From positions 310,001-374,000 of the forward strand of contig NZ_FXUG01000006.1 in NCBI RefSeq assembly GCF_900182915.1: DNA of 64,000 nt, in the 5' to 3' direction. Positions 60,996-64,000 of the stretch are shown here, piece by piece. The stretch's first letter is position 1. Every line of letters begins with the position of its first letter. The translations under genes and the position numbers were made by a program. The stretch is from Neorhodopirellula lusitana. Lineage in GTDB: Bacteria > Planctomycetota > Planctomycetia > Pirellulales > Pirellulaceae. The notes under the pieces are model-generated. The model ran no database searches and had not been told where the DNA came from. It saw nothing but the letters and a program-made list of their open reading frames with translations.

Positions 60996-61211
60996 TGGGA
61001 TGACGGCCCCTGTCGCATGTGTCGTTCTAGTCGTAGTGAATCTTGCATAGTCCTTCATGATATTCTTGGGAGATCCCCTGATCTTTGCCTCGATCCACTC
61101 TGACTCACTGGCTGTCGTCAGCTGACTTCATGCGATCGTTGTTCGTTCGTCGTGTGTTTCGGATCCGGGGAAGGTCAACGTCTGGACGTAGCCGTCGTGT
61201 AGAATAGACGA

Positions 61212-62126
61212 ATGGACATTGTCACTCACGCACTCATTGGTTCAGTTGCAGCGGCTGGCGCGCTGGAGAGTCATCCAGCGTTTGCGGTGGGTTTGGTTGC
61301 GGGAAACGTGGTCCCAGACCTCGATGCGTTTTCCCGAGTCGCCGGCAAACAGGCTTTCCTGCGTTTTCACCAGACCTACACGCACTCAGTCGGGGCGATG
61401 GGACTGGTCGCGGGATCAGCCTTGGTCCTGATGGTCGTGGGCCAGCCCGTCTGGGCAGAGTTGGCGTTCGGGTTAGTGACCGGAATGTTGATGCACGTTG
61501 GTTTGGACCTGACCAACTCGTATGGCGTACGATGTCTTTGGCCGTTTTCGTCAAAGCGGTTTGCACTCGATTGGATCTTTTTCATTGACGCCGTCATCCT
61601 TGCTTACACGTTGCTCGCAGGCGTTCTCATTGCGTTGTTCATGAGCAACGAGGTTGGTCGGGCTGGTGGCTCCATTGCATACGTGGTTGGTTTGGTGTGC
61701 ATCGTTTTGGTGCGAGCTTGGCTTGCGAAACGGGCGCGAGCCAAGGTTTGCAGTTCGGGTTTGCCCGCGGAATCGATCTCGATCATCCCAACGACATGGT
61801 CGCCGAGGAAATTTCTTGTTTGCCGCGACCAAGGCGATCGTGCTTGGTTGTCGACGCTGGATGGGATTAGCGGTATCGAAACGGAAGACCAAAGCGTCTC
61901 GATTCTTGATGTGGGGTTGTCGGGAAAGGTCACACAGTCAAGAGAGTGGACAACGATGCGTCAACTGTCTTCCTTTTTCCATGCCGTGAAGCAAGAGGAG
62001 GCAAGCGATGGCCGCGAGGTGGAGTGTCGGGATCTTCGTATCCGGAATTTCAATACTCGGTTTGGGACGTTGACGGTTCGTCTTGATGAATTCGATGAGG
62101 TCGTTTCAAAGAAGTGGGAAGTTTGA
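61212..62126 (+). CDS. YdjM-like (DUF457) metal-dependent hydrolase-type membrane protein
   Basis: 304 residues. The N-terminal 150 residues have the YdjM/LexA-regulated hydrolase pattern: DIVTHALIGSVAAAGAL, VPDLDAF, HQTYTHSVGAMG and MLMHVGLDLTNSYG, with conserved His and Asp that could bind metal inside a helical bundle. The C-terminal 110 residues are a soluble extension of unknown fold. It begins an operon of three or four genes, overlapping the next one at TGATG. The function of the family is poorly defined. Confidence 0.82.
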   Translation: MDIVTHALIGSVAAAGALESHPAFAVGLVAGNVVPDLDAFSRVAGKQAFLRFHQTYTHSVGAMGLVAGSALVLMVVGQPVWAELAFGLVTGMLMHVGLDLTNSYGVRCLWPFSSKRFALDWIFFIDAVILAYTLLAGVLIALFMSNEVGRAGGSIAYVVGLVCIVLVRAWLAKRARAKVCSSGLPAESISIIPTTWSPRKFLVCRDQGDRAWLSTLDGISGIETEDQSVSILDVGLSGKVTQSREWTTMRQLSSFFHAVKQEEASDGREVECRDLRIRNFNTRFGTLTVRLDEFDEVVSKKWEV

Positions 62127-62482
62127 TGAATACAAAGTGGATGCATCACCCTACCCACGGATTTCGGTTTTCACTAACGGACGGACTCGCCATTGTTGTT
62201 TGCGCCGCGGCGACCTACTGGGGCCTCGGGCAAATGGGTTCGATCGCCTGGCTGTTTCCATTCGTGCTGGGGCACTTCTTCTTGTTCTGCAACGTATTTA
62301 GAATCCCCCGACGTCCCGAATTGGTCTGGGCCGGATGTTTCTTGGGGCTTGCCACGATTGGCTTGATTGTCGAGTGGCCAATCACCAGTGCGATGCTGGC
62401 GGCGTTGCCGGTGACCATCGCCGTGCTCATTTATTCGGTACGGCTTCCGACCTACCATGGTGTCTTCTCAAGGAAAAACTGA
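62126..62482 (+). CDS. small membrane protein of the YdjM operon
   Basis: 118 residues with three hydrophobic helices. Its ATG overlaps the upstream stop codon by one base (TGATG), a sign of translational coupling. The motif FRIPRRPELVWAGCFLGLA and a short basic end are the only distinguishing features; no family was recognised. It probably works with the YdjM-like protein. Confidence 0.65.
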   Translation: MNTKWMHHPTHGFRFSLTDGLAIVVCAAATYWGLGQMGSIAWLFPFVLGHFFLFCNVFRIPRRPELVWAGCFLGLATIGLIVEWPITSAMLAALPVTIAVLIYSVRLPTYHGVFSRKN

Positions 62483-62491
62483 ATCGATCCT

Positions 62492-62641
62492 ATGTCCAAC
62501 AACTCCAGTCAAGAACCGTCATGCCCTTCCGAGCCCGCCTGCCCCGTTTGTGGCGGTCAGCTGGTCGACATTCGCGGCAAGTTGCAGTGCACGAAGTGTC
62601 ACCGTATTTGCGAAACCTGTTGTGAGGGAGGTCGAGGCTAG
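62492..62641 (+). CDS. 49-residue zinc-ribbon protein
   Basis: A short gene, ATG 62492 to TAG 62641, 10 bp after the preceding stop codon. It contains CPVCGGQLVDIRGKLQC, TKC, then CETCC. The CxxC...CxxC pattern with GGQL and an RGKLQC strand is a typical zinc ribbon of 30 residues. The N-terminal 14 residues are Ser/Pro-rich. Its position and size suggest a regulatory or adaptor role for the operon, but no partner is known. Confidence 0.7.
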   Translation: MSNNSSQEPSCPSEPACPVCGGQLVDIRGKLQCTKCHRICETCCEGGRG

Positions 62642-63065
62642 GACCCCTCTGATCACTTCATGTTCCGCGTTCCTGGCGACGAGATGTAGCCGTCTTGTCT
62701 GGCTGGATTAATCGAATCGCGAAGTCAATGGAATGAAAATGGCTTTGCACTTTCCTGATCCGAAGGGTTCTGAAACCAGGCGTGGGCGACACAAACCAGT
62801 TGTGGCAAACCGAGCGGAGGCGATTGAAGAGTGGTTGGCGTCCTCGCAGTGTGGACGCAACGACGACGGCTCTTGCTAGGCAGACGAGCCAGTGGCTTTC
62901 GGGTTGTCTGGGGCAGGCTTTGCATCCGTCGATGGTCCGGTTGTGGACCACGGTTTCGATGTGTTCGGAAGAAGACTCGGTGATGGTTTTCTCGGCTGCC
63001 CGTTAGCATTCTCCATGTTCTGGTTAGATAGAATCAGGATGTCAAACGATTGACCAATGTGATTT
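62642..63065. other. 424-bp region with one possible tiny gene
   Basis: A plus-strand frame at 62733-62879 (48 codons, starting MKMALHFPDPKG, ending NDDGSC) has a weak ribosome site and no family. Apart from that, no gene, repeat or RNA was recognised between the zinc-ribbon gene and the next membrane-anchored protein. Confidence 0.3.
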
Positions 63066-63560
63066 ATGCAGAATGAAGAAATCTCACCGAACCCTGGATT
63101 ACGATTCAGCATCAAGTGGTTACTGGCTTTTGTGGTGTTGTTCGCGATCGCGTTTGCTTGCATGCGATTGGTGCAACGCATTCTTCAGGTTCCGCGTGAC
63201 GCTTACGCCATGTGGGATGCGGGGGATGTGTTGATTGACTACATGTCGGCGAATGATTCGTCTTGGCCGGATTCATGGGAAACGCTGTCCAAGTTCCATC
63301 ACAAGTCCGGTGTGAAATCGACGAGATTGGGTTCGTTCGCCGAGTTGCAATCACGCATCCACATTGACTTCACGTTTGACCCGAAGTTGGTGATGTCGAA
63401 TCTGTCTCCGGATCATACTTCTCCGCCAGTTCGCGTTGTCACGCTTAAAGGCGGCGGTGATACGCATTGGTCCGGTATGGAACCGAATCAACGGATCTTC
63501 GACTACCTTCGGCAGCTAGATTGGCCTCCCTCATCCGCCTACGAAAAGCCTGAATCGTGA
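63066..63560 (+). CDS. membrane-anchored protein, unknown function
   Basis: 164 residues. A single membrane helix (about 16-37) after NPGLRFSIKWLL, followed by a soluble domain (SWPDSWETLSKF, HIDFTFDPKLVM, RVVTLKGGGDTHWSG). The LRFSIKWLL lead is common to many planctomycete anchored proteins. No enzyme motif was found. The stop codon overlaps the next start in GTGA, so both are probably translated together. Confidence 0.6.
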   Translation: MQNEEISPNPGLRFSIKWLLAFVVLFAIAFACMRLVQRILQVPRDAYAMWDAGDVLIDYMSANDSSWPDSWETLSKFHHKSGVKSTRLGSFAELQSRIHIDFTFDPKLVMSNLSPDHTSPPVRVVTLKGGGDTHWSGMEPNQRIFDYLRQLDWPPSSAYEKPES

Positions 63561-64000
63561 ACGCACCTCTGATCTATTCCGTCGGCACGCAGGTTGTCGC
63601 GCAGAAGGACGTGATGGCGGCGAACGATCGGATTGCACATCCTGCGGGTGCGGTCGGTGTCATCGTGCGTGCTCCGGTCGATCGCACGCATGCGTATCGG
63701 ATCAAGTTCAGCGACGGGTTCGAGGCTGCGATTCATCACGACCAGTTGGTTCGTCTATCGGAGTTTAAATCGGGCCAGATTCGCGATAACGATGCACCGC
63801 TGGCGAGCGCCGGATTGTACCGGCGAGTCATCTATCGCTGCGTGATCGGGTCGAGAGCCTACGGCCTGGAGGATGACGCATCGGACACCGATCGCCGTGG
63901 CATCTATCTGCCGTCGGCTGACCTGCATTGGTCGCTGTATGGCGTCCCCGAACAATTGGAGAATGATGAAACGCAAGAGGTCTATTGGGAACTGCAAAAG
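63557..64000 (+). CDS. predicted nucleotidyltransferase with N-terminal SH3-like domain (partial)
   Basis: Incomplete: 148 codons are present from GTG 63557, which overlaps the upstream stop codon, to the window end. Residues 1-75 form a small beta domain (YSVGTQVVAQKDVMAAN, AGAVGVIVRAP, YRIKFSDGFEAAIHHDQLVRL) resembling a KOW/SH3 fold. From about residue 90 the sequence RRVIYRCVIGSRAYGLEDDASDTDRRGIYLP is the nucleotidyltransferase start (GSxAYGL...SDxDxRGIY) of the COG3541/YcgL type. The product probably transfers nucleotides or is a stress-associated enzyme; the C-terminal part is missing. Confidence 0.72.
   Translation, partial: MNAPLIYSVGTQVVAQKDVMAANDRIAHPAGAVGVIVRAPVDRTHAYRIKFSDGFEAAIHHDQLVRLSEFKSGQIRDNDAPLASAGLYRRVIYRCVIGSRAYGLEDDASDTDRRGIYLPSADLHWSLYGVPEQLENDETQEVYWELQK

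Overview
The window looks like a chromosomal segment from a marine planctomycete of the Rhodopirellula/Pirellulaceae type. Supporting signs are a BBP7-family outer-membrane protein, a formylglycine-type sulfatase, a sialate O-acetylesterase, many short secreted or membrane-anchored proteins with no known family, frequent GTG/TTG starts, moderate GC, and many hairpin-rich intergenic repeats. No rRNA, tRNA, CRISPR array, phage or intact insertion sequence was seen. The taxonomic placement is inference.

Layout. (1) 0-9 kb: a sulfide/persulfide-handling block. An ArsR-type repressor, a YgaP-like rhodanese, a TauE/SafE exporter and a persulfide dioxygenase-rhodanese fusion are followed by a di-heme peroxidase, a secreted DsrE-like protein and a DUF3365 c-type cytochrome lipoprotein. 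Two operator-like inverted repeats of identical geometry sit before arsR and before the rhodanese gene. (2) 7.8-14 kb: mixed housekeeping and envelope genes (Ca/Na antiporter, DUF502, TspO, sulfatase, SOUL haem protein, PPP phosphatase). (3) 14-23 kb: mostly minus-strand redox genes typical of electrophile or aldehyde detoxification (MDR reductase, semialdehyde dehydrogenase, two SDRs, OYE-type reductase, PfpI/DJ-1 protein, nitroreductase). (4) 23.5-25.3 kb: moaA, convergent to an Rrf2 regulator coupled to a DUF3565 gene, with a palindromic operator over the Rrf2 promoter.

(5) 27-33 kb: a tightly coupled six-gene minus-strand operon. It encodes a DevBCA/MacAB-like exporter (HlyD adaptor, FtsX-type permease, ATPase), a secreted PQQ-type beta-propeller, a cytochrome P450 and a cupin. 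Four successive junctions are ATGA overlaps. I regard this as the best candidate for an undescribed system. (6) 33-46 kb: a nitrate-respiration locus. The minus strand carries napD, napA, a tetraheme protein that is a tandem duplication of NapB, a NapF/NapG-type ferredoxin, a small unknown protein and then ric (Fe-S repair). The plus strand carries a tetraheme cytochrome, a TAT-type Fe-S protein and an NrfD-type membrane subunit, which may be the quinol-oxidising module in place of NapC or NapH. The two arms share a compact divergent promoter inside a perfect 14-bp inverted repeat. YwiC-like, HemG and a radical SAM/SPASM protein follow.

(7) 46-64 kb: planctomycete-type accessory genes. These include small secreted proteins, a 15-bp minisatellite, a PhyH-cupin fusion coupled to a GT4 glycosyltransferase, CHAD and RIO1-kinase genes, a degenerate HNH protein, a hotdog-methyltransferase fusion, arylamine N-acetyltransferase, sialate O-acetylesterase, a YdjM-like protein operon with a 49-aa zinc-ribbon gene, and a nucleotidyltransferase cut by the window end. 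All family assignments come from motifs read by eye; no database search was possible.
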